Shown: positions 51,011-60,452, counted from the first letter of the stretch. The stretch: DNA of 64,000 nucleotides from Pusillibacter faecalis (GCF_018408705.1 NZ_AP023420.1:2728001-2792000); one strand, 5' to 3'. Translations and numbers: made by a program. The notes: generated from the sequence alone by a model not told the origin.

Positions 51011-51595
51011 ATGGACAAGGATGATGTGATCGCCTTTTTTAATCGCCGTGCTTTATCATGGGATGCGCGCATGGTGCGTGATGAACTGGTGATCCGTAAG
51101 ATTTTGGATAATGCGGAGATCTGGGATGGATTGGATATCTTGGATGTGGCCTGTGGAACGGGTGTGCTCATATCGGATTACTTAGCCCGTGGGGTCAGGC
51201 ATATCACAGGGATCGATATTGCGCCGGAGATGATACGGATCGCACAGGAAAAATTTCCGCAGAAACAGGTAGAATTGATCTGCGGAGATGCGGAGACCAT
51301 GCCAAGGAAAAAACGCTTTGATCGGATTATGGTATACAATGCGTTTCCGCATTTTGAAAATCCTATGGTGTTGCTTGCTGCACTGACGGAACAGTTGAAA
51401 TGCGGTGGACGCTTATCCATTGCTCATGGGATGAGCCGCGAACAATTGAAACAGCATCATACCGGCAGCGCCAGGGCAGTTTCTGTTGACCTTCCGACTG
51501 CAGAGATTTTAGCCGAAATGATGGAGAAATTTCACCTGTCTGTTGATGTTGTTATATCTGATGAAAGAATGTACCAAGTCAGCGGCAGAAAGTAA
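51011..51595 (+). CDS. Class I SAM-dependent methyltransferase
   Basis: 194-residue methyltransferase with motif I LDVACGTGVL, motif II GIDIAPEMI, GDAETMP and FDRIMVYNAFPHF (motif IV region). Its N-terminal FFNRRALSWDAR is typical of UbiE-like and corrinoid-operon methyltransferases. Substrate unknown. It follows the VWA gene by 47 bases on the same strand with TAGGAG before the ATG, and is the last ordinary chromosomal gene before the mobile-element ruins begin. Confidence 0.87.
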   Translation: MDKDDVIAFFNRRALSWDARMVRDELVIRKILDNAEIWDGLDILDVACGTGVLISDYLARGVRHITGIDIAPEMIRIAQEKFPQKQVELICGDAETMPRKKRFDRIMVYNAFPHFENPMVLLAALTEQLKCGGRLSIAHGMSREQLKQHHTGSARAVSVDLPTAEILAEMMEKFHLSVDVVISDERMYQVSGRK

Positions 51596-51734
51596 TAGAA
51601 GCCCCAACTCCATAGTCAGGGGATTATATCCGGTGAGGGATAGAAAGAAAATAAGAGCGGTGTTGGGCCGCCTCGGCACACTGGCGGCGTTGCCATAGCC
51701 TGTCATGTACACAGTAGGGCCTCTAAAAAATATA
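51596..51734. other. Left edge of the accessory island
   Basis: No gene. Composition changes here from the fermentation locus to decayed recombinase DNA, so the island boundary probably lies within this stretch. No clean direct repeat could be paired with another end. Confidence 0.35.
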
Positions 51735-52375
51735 ATTGTGGCTCAGATAGAGAAATTCGCAGAGACATCTGCCGCCGTCAAGAAAGTTCTCACCTTGCAG
51801 GAATACTGCGAGATGTGGTCGACTTCAAAACCTGCTCCAAGTCCTACAAGATGAAGCGCCGGATTGAAAAACCGGGCCATCTTCCTCAATGTCCATGAGC
51901 CCGTGTGACTTAGGAAAAGGTACAAAATCTGCAAACCACCCGGCGTAGGCGATCTGCCGTCACGAAGGAGTCCAGCGCCTTTTGCGGCTATCTGAACTGC
52001 CAGGAGTGCGGCGGTAATTTGACTTTCCACTTCAACCAGAATAACCTCAACATCAACTTCTTTAGCTGCCAGAACCACAATTCCGGGCTCGTCTACCCAC
52101 TATATCCGGCTGGACTTCTTGGAGAGGGTGGTGCTGGAGGGGCTCCACCGCCTAACCCGCTCCGTCAATGAGTATAAGGACGATTTTGCACAGGCCGTCG
52201 TGGGCGCTCCATGAAAGCGGCGAAGCGTGACCCGACAGCAGCAGGTGGTGATCCATTATCACTTTATCGGCGTGTTTATCGCCCCAAGCGCAAGGACATC
52301 CCCGAGGCCGCCATCCTCATGCAAACAAGAGAGGGAGTAGCGGTTCGCTACTCCCCGGAACAGACTGCAAGTTGA
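51735..52375 (+). pseudogene. Decayed large serine recombinase (TnpX-like)
   Basis: Several frames join to give the C-terminal half of a Tn4451-type resolvase: LQEYCEMW and KTCSKSYKMKRRIEKP (family YCEMWSDFKxxSKSYKMKKRIKNPEEN), HEPV, ATK-like recombinase zinc-ribbon remnants, THYIRLDFLERVVLEGLHRL (family CSATHYIRLDFLEQVVL), EYKDDFAQAVVGRS, and finally RKDIPEAAILMQTREGVAVRYSP before a stop at 52375. The N-terminal catalytic domain is absent and several shifts and stops interrupt the rest. Confidence 0.75.
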
Positions 52376-52393
52376 AGCGCCATAGCAATAAAA

Positions 52394-52424
52394 AAGCGGA
52401 GTGTCCTATAAGGACACTCCGCTT
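52394..52424 (-). terminator. Terminator hairpin in decayed transposon
   Basis: Perfect 14-bp stem AAGCGGAGTGTCCT/AGGACACTCCGCTT around ATA. A T-run follows only on the minus strand (TTTTTTATTG), where no intact gene precedes it. Confidence 0.6.
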
Positions 52425-52565
52425 GGTGCGATTGTTCATAACGGATTTGATGAAAACACATTGAAACACCAGCAGGAACACACATTGCCTACAATCGGCA
52501 CATTGGTAAGTCAGTTGGATTCCTCTTAATAATGAAGACAACATAAAAACACGGGAGGGAAACCA

Positions 52566-52888
52566 ATGGGAAGTATTTATGAAATGACAAGAGGAACCTA
52601 TCAAAAATAAGGAGACTATGAACTTCCAAACTTGAAGTTACTGCCTGAAGAAGGTCTGTTTATAGGCGTGTGGGGACAACGGTATCGGCAGCATTTCAGA
52701 CAGAATCATCGTATTCTTTACGATAATCTGTTGACTGCCGGACATTAAACAAACATTTAGCAGAGGTAGATCGTCAGACGGAGAGTATGTTTCAAGCCAT
52801 GGTAAAAACACTTTCCGAAAAGGGTGGATGAACCAATCATCCAGTTTTCAAAGGCGAGGCCGAAAAAATCAGGGCAAAATAGAACGAA
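52566..52888 (+). pseudogene. tnpV: Transposon-encoded TnpV, broken
   Basis: ATG with GGGAGGG upstream opens MGSIYEMTRGTYQK, a stop interrupts at 52606-52608, then GDYELPNLKLLPEEGLFIGVWG and HRILYDNLLTAG continue in frame. A frameshift near 52745 leads to TLNKHLAEVDRQTESMF and then a second stop and shift. Order and motifs (NLLLSGxLNxHLAEID type) match TnpV of Tn4451-like mobilisable elements. At least one stop and two shifts make it non-functional. Confidence 0.75.
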
Positions 52889-52921
52889 CCGGAGAAAGCA
52901 GTTTACTTTCTCCGGCTTTTC
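52889..52921 (+). terminator. Terminator after the tnpV remnant
   Basis: CCGGAGAAAG/CTTTCTCCGG (52889-52898 with 52906-52915) around CAGTTTA, followed by CTTTTCTG. Confidence 0.8.
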
Positions 52922-53030
52922 TGTATTGGCTTAGCCGGCAGACTATTTATGGATAGATGTGCCCAAAACAGTAAAACTCGATAGGGAGCTTCCCGAAAAC
53001 CCGTACTTCAAAAATGTAAGCAATTTTTTA

Positions 53031-53858
53031 TCATCTACTATTATTCGCTGTTTTGATGCCAACTGTAATCATAGTAATATAATCGTCACGGCTTTGCAGG
53101 GACATTTCGTTTAGCCCCTCCTCGTAGGAATATCCAACCAGCTCTATTTGATTTTTGTCCGCAAAAATGAGTATATTATGGTAAACCGTTTCAAGTTTGT
53201 TCCAGCCGCCTACACAGAAGACTCGCAGATAAGTTCCAGCAGGACGCACAGTATCGTAAATCTCTGTATCCTCTCTACCATAAGCAAAAAAGCAGTCGTA
53301 ATCGGCATAGTTTCCGGCTAAGATTTTCTCAACTGAAATTCGGCTCCCGAAATTATCATAAAGACCGAAAAGGGATTTTAGCCGCAAAGAAAAATCTCCT
53401 GCCACCGCAAAGTCGTCATCGTCATAAGAGCCAGTGATAGGAGCGCTGAGTAAAATGCGTTGTTCGGGAAGTGTGACTGTTTTGATCTCTCCTTCCCTAG
53501 CCGTAAGGCTTAGGGACAGTTTTTTGGATTTTTGTTCCAAAAAGGCTTTGGTGTTCAGGAGTTCCCGAATAGATTTATCGATCAGAGCTTTTCTCTCTTC
53601 GATCAGTTCCGCGAAGGAGGCACCCGATGGCCTTTGCTGGTAGCGGATGATTTCTTCAATAGATAAGCCGATTTTTCTCAGTATCAGAATCAACTCCAGC
53701 TGCACTGTCTGAAAACAGGTGTAGTAGCGATAGCCGTTTTCCCCTTTGAATTCGGGAGAAAACAGACCGATTTCATCATAATAGTGCAGCGTGCGCTTGT
53801 TGACGCCATTGAGCTTTGCAAATTGTCCCGTGGTATATAAATATTTCTTGTTTTTCAT
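53031..53858 (-). CDS. MerR-family multidrug-type regulator
   Basis: 275-residue activator of the MerR family. Residues 1-75 form the winged HTH ([30 protein letters not shown]), followed by a dimerisation coiled coil and a C-terminal ligand-binding section of the GyrI/BmrR type. It diverges from a GNAT plus two ABC exporter genes. The spacer contains a MerR-type promoter with 19-bp spacing and a dyad, so it most likely activates the exporter operon when it binds a drug-like ligand. Confidence 0.9.
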   Translation of the reverse strand: MKNKKYLYTTGQFAKLNGVNKRTLHYYDEIGLFSPEFKGENGYRYYTCFQTVQLELILILRKIGLSIEEIIRYQQRPSGASFAELIEERKALIDKSIRELLNTKAFLEQKSKKLSLSLTAREGEIKTVTLPEQRILLSAPITGSYDDDDFAVAGDFSLRLKSLFGLYDNFGSRISVEKILAGNYADYDCFFAYGREDTEIYDTVRPAGTYLRVFCVGGWNKLETVYHNILIFADKNQIELVGYSYEEGLNEMSLQSRDDYITMITVGIKTANNSR

Positions 53859-53867
53859 CTTACCCCC

Positions 53868-53898
53868 TTGACATTACAGTTACTGTACAGCTTATCAT
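53868..53898 (+). promoter_or_regulatory. MerR-type promoter and operator
   Basis: TTGACA (53868-53873), a 19-base spacer and TATCAT (53893-53898). A perfect dyad ACAGT-T-ACTGT (53876-53886) lies inside the over-long spacer. Over-length 19-bp spacing with a central dyad is the hallmark of promoters untwisted by MerR activators. Confidence 0.85.
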
Positions 53899-53937
53899 AC
53901 TGTATAGTGAATAAAATTGCAAGCGTGGAGTGTGAAC

Positions 53938-54474
53938 ATGGATATTTTAAATGCGAACCAAAAACCATGGAAAGAGATCAAAGAGATTTATATAGAAGCT
54001 TTTCCCAAGTCAGAGCGAAAACCCTTTTTTACAGTTCGACGTTCTGTAAATAAGGGAAAAGCGCTGCTGTTGACAGCAATGGAGAATGAAGCTTTGCGGG
54101 GCTTTGTACTGGTGATCCCTTACAAAAACATGGTGATGGTGGATTATCTGGCCGTTTCTTCAAAAACCCGCAGCCGTGGAACCGGAAGTAAAATTATGCA
54201 GGAAGTATGTCGGTATTTTCCCGGCAAAAAAATCGTTTTGCTGATTGAGCGGCCGGATGATACCGCCGAAAATAAAGACCAGCGGATTGCCCGCAGGAGA
54301 TTTTATTTCCAAAACGGCTTCACCTCCTCAAATATTTATATCACCGGGCGCAGCGGAAATATGGAAATTTTAAACTTTGGTGGCGCAGTATCTAAGCAAG
54401 AGTATATGGAAGTGCAGCAGTATGCTCTGGGGAAGCTGATGTTCCGGCTGTCCGGCATCAGGCTGGCCGTCTAA
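53938..54474 (+). CDS. GNAT-family acetyltransferase
   Basis: 178-residue GNAT enzyme. VDYLAVSSKTRSRGTGSKIMQEV is the acetyl-CoA loop; RRRFYFQNGFTSS is the typical late segment. First gene of the MerR-controlled unit, 14 bases before the ABC exporter, so it may acetylate the same class of antimicrobial that the pump exports (inference). ATG at 53938 with GTGGAGTG upstream chosen over a TTG 21 bases earlier. Confidence 0.85.
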   Translation: MDILNANQKPWKEIKEIYIEAFPKSERKPFFTVRRSVNKGKALLLTAMENEALRGFVLVIPYKNMVMVDYLAVSSKTRSRGTGSKIMQEVCRYFPGKKIVLLIERPDDTAENKDQRIARRRFYFQNGFTSSNIYITGRSGNMEILNFGGAVSKQEYMEVQQYALGKLMFRLSGIRLAV

Positions 54475-54488
54475 GAAAGGAGTATTTT

Positions 54489-56213
54489 ATGAGCACTATT
54501 TTTTCAAAGGTAAAATTGAAGGGGCGGCAGATCGCAGTGTTGTCCGTGCTGGTCTTGTTTGCTGCTATCGCAGAAATGATGCTGCCCTCGTTGCTTGCCC
54601 AAATGATCAATAACGGGGTAGCCGATTCTTCACGCAGCGCTGTTTTGAGCCTTGCCGCTGTCATGACGGGTGTTACGATACTGGCATGTATCGTCAATTT
54701 TTGGTCCGTGAAAATTGCTTCCCGCATTTCCACAGACTTTTCAGCAACACTTCGTGGACAGGTTTTTGAAAAGGTACAGAGCTTTTCAGCCGCTGAACTT
54801 GATAAGTTTGGTACAGCCAGCTTAGTTACACGAAGTACATCGGATATTACAAATGTTCAAAATTTTCTTACCATGCTTTTGCGGATCGGCATTCTTGCAC
54901 CTATGATGGCGATAGCTGGCTTGAGTTTCTCCGCGGCGACCGGCGGACAGGTCAGCTCTGTCCTTACGGTTGCGATTCCGGTATTATTGGTGAGTTGCGG
55001 CATTATCATTCTGTTCGCTTCCCGTTATTCTGTAAAACTCCGGCAAAAGCTGGATCGGCTCAATCAGCTTTTTCTGGAATCGCTGGAAGGGGTTCGAGTC
55101 ATCCGTGCTTTCAATAAGCAGCAGGCTGAACGCCGTCGTTTCGGCGAGGCAAATACCGACTATGCCGCAACAGCCATGCTATCCGGCCGAATTACTAGCC
55201 TTTTGCTGCCGGTTATCAATGTGATTTTCGGTGTAACCACAGCGGCGGTTTTGGGGCTTGGAGCCCGTTATGTCGAAACAGGTGCTATGGAGGTCGGTTC
55301 TCTGGTGGCGAATAGCCAGTATATCAGTATGGTACTGATGTCGGTGATGATGCTGGCCCTTGTGATCATGATGTTCCCCACGGCGTATGCCTGCGCGGGG
55401 CGCATTGCAGAAATGTTACAAACAGAAACAAGCATCCGGGACGGCTCGTTTTCATTGCAGGAGCGCCCTCTTCGTTCTACAGTAGAATTTCGTCATGTGA
55501 CCTTTGCCTACCCCGGAGCACAGGAGCCGATTTTAAAAGACATCAGCTTTGAAGCGCACCCCGGAGAAATCACCGCCATTATCGGTGGAACGGGACGGGG
55601 AAAATCCAGTATCCTGAAACTGATCCCACGCCTGTACGACCCTCTGTTCGGCGAAGTGCTGATCGACGGCGTGAACGCAAAGGACTATGCAGTGGATGAC
55701 CTTCGTTCTCTGATCGGCTATGTCCCGCAAAAAAATATTTTATTTTCCGGCGATATTGCCTCCAACCTCAATTTTGGAAAAGAAGACGGCACACAGCGGG
55801 ATTGGCAGGAGGCGGCGAGAGTTGCATGTGCCGAGGAATTTATCCTGAAAAAGGAGAACGGGTATCATGACAGGATCGCCCAAGGAGGAACAAACCTTTC
55901 CGGCGGACAGCGCCAGCGAATGGCGATTGCAAGAGCAATTATGAAACAGCCCGAAATCTATGTGTTTGACGACAGCTTTTCCGCTTTGGACATGAAAACC
56001 GACCAAACACTCCGCAAAAATTTGAGAGCATCCATGAGGAATGCCACCATTATTATGGTGGCACAGCGGGTGAGTACGATTTTAGACGCCGACCGCATTT
56101 TAGTTGTTGACGATGGAAGGATCGTCGGTCAGGGAACCCATCAGGAGCTCTTGAAAAACTGCCCGCTCTATCGTGAAATTGCAGAAATCCAGTTGGGAAA
56201 GGAGGCTATCTGA
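54489..56213 (+). CDS. ABC exporter, permease-ATPase half 1 (degenerate ATP site)
   Basis: 574-residue half-transporter: six-helix membrane domain then nucleotide-binding domain with Walker A GGTGRGKSS near residue 367, signature LSGGQRQR and Walker B VFDDSFSALD. The residue after the Walker B Asp is Asp instead of the catalytic Glu, as in the degenerate half of heterodimeric exporters such as LmrCD, BmrCD or TM287/288. AAGGAG precedes the ATG. It works with the next gene, one base apart. Confidence 0.93.
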   Translation: MSTIFSKVKLKGRQIAVLSVLVLFAAIAEMMLPSLLAQMINNGVADSSRSAVLSLAAVMTGVTILACIVNFWSVKIASRISTDFSATLRGQVFEKVQSFSAAELDKFGTASLVTRSTSDITNVQNFLTMLLRIGILAPMMAIAGLSFSAATGGQVSSVLTVAIPVLLVSCGIIILFASRYSVKLRQKLDRLNQLFLESLEGVRVIRAFNKQQAERRRFGEANTDYAATAMLSGRITSLLLPVINVIFGVTTAAVLGLGARYVETGAMEVGSLVANSQYISMVLMSVMMLALVIMMFPTAYACAGRIAEMLQTETSIRDGSFSLQERPLRSTVEFRHVTFAYPGAQEPILKDISFEAHPGEITAIIGGTGRGKSSILKLIPRLYDPLFGEVLIDGVNAKDYAVDDLRSLIGYVPQKNILFSGDIASNLNFGKEDGTQRDWQEAARVACAEEFILKKENGYHDRIAQGGTNLSGGQRQRMAIARAIMKQPEIYVFDDSFSALDMKTDQTLRKNLRASMRNATIIMVAQRVSTILDADRILVVDDGRIVGQGTHQELLKNCPLYREIAEIQLGKEAI

Positions 56214-56214
56214 C

Positions 56215-57954
56215 ATGAAAAAACATACTTTCAAACGGCTGTTAGGGTACCTGAAATCTCACAGGATACGGCTGTTTTTCGTCTTGCTGTTTGCTTCTGT
56301 CAGCACCATTTTCACGGTAATGGCCCCGTTCGTGATCGGCAAGGTCACGACAACCTTATTCGATAGCATCCGGGATGGCGTGTTTTACTGGGAAACCATT
56401 CTTTGGCTGCTTGCGGCGTTGGTATGCCTGTACCTAGTATCGCAGTTCTTTTCGTTTTTACAGGGCTTTTATATGGCGAAGATTACTGCCAATGTCATGC
56501 GTAAAATTAGAAGTGACATCGATGGGAAAATGCACAGATTGAAATTGAATTACTATGACACACATACCCACGGCGACATTCTCAGCGTAATCACCAACGA
56601 TGTCGATACCATCAATAATACCGTCAGCCAGAATCTTACTTCCATTGTTACGCAGGTGATCACAGCAATCGGTATCCTTTTGATGATGCTGGCAATCAGC
56701 CCAAAGCTGACGATCATTCCAATCATCATGGTGCCGCTGTCGCTGCTCAGCGCAGCGGGCGTTATGAAGGCTGGAAGCAAATATTATGAAAAACAACAGG
56801 AGCTGTTAGGGCGGCTCAATGGATATATTGAAGAAATGTACAACGGCCAGCAGGTTGTCCAATCCTTTAGCTATCAGGGCAGAGCAAAGCAGAACTTTTC
56901 TGCTTTGAATGAGGAATTGAAAAACAGTTCCTACAAAGCAGAAACAACCGCAGGAGCTGTCGGCCCAATTACCACCCTAGTCAATGATATGGGTTACGTG
57001 GTTTGTGCTGTAATCGGCTGTCTGGGTGCTATTGGCGGCCTTATCACGGTAGGAAATGTACAGGCTATGTTGGAGTACACCCGCCGGTTTGCCGAACCGT
57101 TTTCCTCGTTGGCAGGTATGGCAGGAAGCTTTGGCGCAGCCAAAGCTGCAGGAGACCGTATTTTTGCTTTGCTGGACGCAGAGGAAGAGTTACCGGACGC
57201 AGAACATGGTATCATTCCAAAAGATCGCTCCGGCAGCGTGACGTTCCAAAATGTTCGGTTCGGATATACACCTGACCGTATGCTGATGAACGGTGTAAAT
57301 CTGATAGTCAAGCCCGGCCAGAAGGTTGCGATTGTGGGACCGACCGGCGCGGGCAAAACCACGCTGATCAACCTGTTGATGCGCTTTTATGAGATTAACG
57401 GCGGAACTATCACGGTGGACGGCGTCAATATACAGGATATGCCAAGAGAAGAACTGCGGGACCGTTTCGGCATGGTGCTGCAGGACACATGGCTTTTTGA
57501 GGGGACGATTGCCGACAACGTGGGATACGCAGAAGAAGGTATGAACAAAAATAAAATTGTCGCTGCGGCAAAGTCGGCCTGTGCGCATAATTTTATCAAA
57601 ACGCTACCCAATGGATATGATATGGAACTTTCCAAAGGAGCGGAAAACATTTCACAAGGAGAGCGCCAGCTTCTCACTATCGCCCGTGCTATCGCTTCCG
57701 ATCCGGAAATTATGATTCTGGATGAGGCCACAAGTAATGTGGATACCCATACAGAGGTTTTAATCCAGCGCGCCATGGCGCAGCTTATGAAAGGACGCAC
57801 TAGCTTTGTCATTGCCCATAGACTTTCTACCATTCGTGATGCCGATATGATTTTGTACATGGAGGATGGTAGTATTAAGGAAGTCGGAAATCACGACGAA
57901 CTGATGGCAAGGGACGGGAAATATGCGGCCCTTTATAACAGTCAATTTGCATAA
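56215..57954 (+). CDS. ABC exporter, permease-ATPase half 2 (catalytic site)
   Basis: 579-residue partner half-transporter. Six-helix domain plus ATPase with Walker A GPTGAGKTT, a changed signature ISQGERQ and intact Walker B MILDEATSNVD with catalytic Glu. The pairing of one degenerate and one intact site is characteristic of heterodimeric multidrug exporters. ATG at 56215 is one base after the stop of half 1, with GGAAAGGAGG upstream; a longer frame inside half 1 is less likely. Confidence 0.93.
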   Translation: MKKHTFKRLLGYLKSHRIRLFFVLLFASVSTIFTVMAPFVIGKVTTTLFDSIRDGVFYWETILWLLAALVCLYLVSQFFSFLQGFYMAKITANVMRKIRSDIDGKMHRLKLNYYDTHTHGDILSVITNDVDTINNTVSQNLTSIVTQVITAIGILLMMLAISPKLTIIPIIMVPLSLLSAAGVMKAGSKYYEKQQELLGRLNGYIEEMYNGQQVVQSFSYQGRAKQNFSALNEELKNSSYKAETTAGAVGPITTLVNDMGYVVCAVIGCLGAIGGLITVGNVQAMLEYTRRFAEPFSSLAGMAGSFGAAKAAGDRIFALLDAEEELPDAEHGIIPKDRSGSVTFQNVRFGYTPDRMLMNGVNLIVKPGQKVAIVGPTGAGKTTLINLLMRFYEINGGTITVDGVNIQDMPREELRDRFGMVLQDTWLFEGTIADNVGYAEEGMNKNKIVAAAKSACAHNFIKTLPNGYDMELSKGAENISQGERQLLTIARAIASDPEIMILDEATSNVDTHTEVLIQRAMAQLMKGRTSFVIAHRLSTIRDADMILYMEDGSIKEVGNHDELMARDGKYAALYNSQFA

Positions 57955-57999
57955 TCATAATTACATATAAAACAACTGTCAAATTCAAAGAGAAAAAAT

Positions 58000-58039
58000 A
58001 AATTCCCGTAGGCGGTCGATACGCCTACGGGAATTTTTT
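58000..58039 (+). terminator. Terminator of the ABC exporter operon
   Basis: 14-bp perfect stem AATTCCCGTAGGCG/CGCCTACGGGAATT around GTCGATA, followed by TTTTTG. The inverse side (AAATT) can serve minus-strand transcripts from the AIPR side. Confidence 0.88.
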
Positions 58040-58070
58040 GTAAATATAAACTAATGTTTACGCTTGCTTT

Positions 58071-58365
58071 TCACATCTTTTCGTATTTTTCTCTCGGGAT
58101 AGATTTGGATCTTTTTTCCAACGCACAACTAATTTGTTGAACAAAAGACGGATCATTGTATGGAGAAATTCGAAATTCATAATCCATAGTAGTATCGCCT
58201 TGTAATGAGATATTGTGAGTGAAATATAGCATAAAAGAGTGAAAAAGGCAAAGTAGAAGCTTTAATTCCTACCCTTAGCACATTTTCACCAGAAATGATA
58301 AATCCGAACACATTACCCATCTGGATAATGTAGTTCGGATTATCATTGTTTGGTCGGAGTGTCAT
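58071..58365 (-). pseudogene. Small disrupted gene downstream of the AIPR gene
   Basis: Minus-strand frame from ATG 58365 (MTLRPNNDNPNYIIQMGNVFGF...) runs smoothly for about 50 codons, then by a shift near 58230 continues as LYFTHNISLQGDTTMDYEFRISPYN to a stop at 58071. Read together it gives one compact protein of about 95 residues. Composition is AT-rich like the AIPR gene, 76 bases upstream on the same strand. No family recognised; the join is my interpretation, and two separate short genes remain possible. Confidence 0.35.
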
Positions 58366-58441
58366 TTAAGGGCTTCAGAAAATCACAAACGCAAAAATGG
58401 TATTCAGGTACGGATAATCAGTATTCCATAAAATTTGCCTA

Positions 58442-60433
58442 TCAAACTGGAACAACATCAACAGCTTTATAATTTCCAAATTTATCTTTGACTATGCTGT
58501 ATAAAACTTCATGTGCATATAGATTGGAGAAATTTAAACCTGGATTATCCTGTTCGTGAAAGAAAATGTTGTCTGGTAACCTGGAAATAAATCCATAGTA
58601 TCTTCCGTTTCTATCAAATCCGGTTTTAATTACCGTTCCACGATACTGCAGAGGTTTCTCTTCGATTATATCTACTTTCTGCTGGGTATGAACATACTCT
58701 CTTAGATAATTGAAGAATTCAGTAGAGTCTTTCATCCCATATTTGTAGCTCTGACCCTTCTCTTCGATCCACTCTTGCTGAGCATTTGTAAAGAGCCGAC
58801 AGGTCCTATTTAGAGTTTCATTCCATGTTTTTTCATCCAGAAGTTTCTCTTTAAGCTGTTCGCAGTACTTGTCAATTTCTTTTTCATTATTTATTGTCGG
58901 GGTATTGGGGGCCAATAATTCTTTTACTAACCAACAAAGATGCATCCTATATGGAACTAGTTCTTTAGGAATTGTATTTGCCCTATATTCGTGTTCAATC
59001 ATAGAAAAGATTAGGGCTGCCATATAATATGGGTATTTTGATTGTGAGTCGACAAATATTTTGTTGCGGTATTCTTGTAGAAGTTTTGATTCATGCCTGT
59101 GCCCTTTAAAGGGTTCACTCAAAAAAACACTCACAAAACTTTGCAAAATTCCTCGCAAATTTACTTTTTCAAAAGGCTTAATAGTTGGATTATTAAAGTA
59201 TTGCTTGGAACGCCGTTCATAAAATAGCTTTATGCCTGTCTCCGTTGCAAGGGCATTAAACAAGTCTTCTAAATCTTTGTGGAACTGTCTGGTGATTTCA
59301 AAGGCCTCATCATATACAATGTTTTGGCGGTTTGTGCCCTTTACAATACTATTTGTAATCTCTAGGCTTCTCGTTGCAATTACTTTAGCAATTATCGTCA
59401 CATGGGATAAATCGTACCCATGTTTGCTTGCCTCGTAAATTACATTGCAGGTTTGGCAGCCGTTAACAACTTGAGGATTTTTAATTGTTATTTTGCGGTT
59501 ACCGCTCCCAATTTCATCACAAACAATAGTAATTCCATTGTTAAGAAGCACAAAGCTAAATGGATCATTTTGAATTGTGGTTAGAATATCTTGGTTAATC
59601 GTTGTATCCCCTTGATAATCTCTCACATTATCATCAAATAGGCTTTTTCTAATGAGACCTTCTTCCGATACAAGAAGTTTTAATAGCTCTGTGGCACTGC
59701 AAAGAACGATGCTTGAATTATCAACATCATCAACAGCGGTTAGTGAAAATGTATCTATGACATTCAAAACAACAGAAAAAGCGTTCTCGTTCTCGTCAAT
59801 AATTCTCTTGAAACTACTCGTATCTATATATTGGATAGCTATATCACCATAAGTTTCGAGGGCAGCTATATCTTTTTCTATCTTTTGAGAAATTGCAATT
59901 ATGTGGGGGCTTTCTTCCCAAGTCCCCATCACAACATAATAAAGTCGAACATCTGGATTTCGCGTCCAGCGCATCATAACTTGATCGCTCATTAAATATT
60001 CTTTTATAGATAGCCATTCCTGAATGCTATCATTATTAGGCTGGAAATGATCTTCTCCTAAAAAGTCAACAACACCATTTGTAAATTTGGCATATTCTCC
60101 TGAGTCGAACTTTTCTTTGTATTTTGACTGGATAAAAATAAATTCAATGTCTGCTTTATTGTATCTTTCAAATATATCCTTTGCATCCTGTAAAGTATGT
60201 ATGAGCAAACCGTTTAGCTTAATGCAAATTCCGTCGAGCCCCATATCGTTTTGCCCACCGACGCAAACGGCATCCAAAAGTGAGTCGTCTACACTAAATG
60301 CACCGGGTTGATGGGTCGACAGGATAACTTGATTAGCAAATCTTTCAAATGCTACTCCATCTGATACATTTTGAAGCTCATAATCTTCACGGAATTTGGC
60401 GAGTTTTACTCGGACTATCGGTTGTAATTTCAT
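58442..60433 (-). CDS. AIPR-family protein: Mrr-like nuclease, AIPR domain and C-terminal cold-shock-like domain
   Basis: 663-residue protein of the abortive-infection phage-resistance (AIPR) family. Residues 25-110 resemble a restriction-endonuclease fold: Glu30, Asp67 (GLDG) and Gln102-x-Lys104 (FIQSK) form an E-D-QxK pattern. The middle has FVLLNNGITIV and the family hallmark NPQVVNGCQT (319-328). The last 65 residues look like a cold-shock/OB domain: YYGFI and NIFFHEQD match RNP1/RNP2-like motifs, and YKAVDVVPV the closing strand. Likely a single-protein phage defence that cleaves nucleic acid. GGAGG precedes the ATG. AT-rich base use differs from neighbours, indicating transfer. Confidence 0.85.
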   Translation of the reverse strand: MKLQPIVRVKLAKFREDYELQNVSDGVAFERFANQVILSTHQPGAFSVDDSLLDAVCVGGQNDMGLDGICIKLNGLLIHTLQDAKDIFERYNKADIEFIFIQSKYKEKFDSGEYAKFTNGVVDFLGEDHFQPNNDSIQEWLSIKEYLMSDQVMMRWTRNPDVRLYYVVMGTWEESPHIIAISQKIEKDIAALETYGDIAIQYIDTSSFKRIIDENENAFSVVLNVIDTFSLTAVDDVDNSSIVLCSATELLKLLVSEEGLIRKSLFDDNVRDYQGDTTINQDILTTIQNDPFSFVLLNNGITIVCDEIGSGNRKITIKNPQVVNGCQTCNVIYEASKHGYDLSHVTIIAKVIATRSLEITNSIVKGTNRQNIVYDEAFEITRQFHKDLEDLFNALATETGIKLFYERRSKQYFNNPTIKPFEKVNLRGILQSFVSVFLSEPFKGHRHESKLLQEYRNKIFVDSQSKYPYYMAALIFSMIEHEYRANTIPKELVPYRMHLCWLVKELLAPNTPTINNEKEIDKYCEQLKEKLLDEKTWNETLNRTCRLFTNAQQEWIEEKGQSYKYGMKDSTEFFNYLREYVHTQQKVDIIEEKPLQYRGTVIKTGFDRNGRYYGFISRLPDNIFFHEQDNPGLNFSNLYAHEVLYSIVKDKFGNYKAVDVVPV

Positions 60434-60452
60434 GGCAATTCCTCCAAGTTAT

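Noticed and set aside
52317-52604. 95-codon minus-strand frame over the transposon ruins
   Set aside because: Overlaps a terminator hairpin and the tnpV start; no Shine-Dalgarno.
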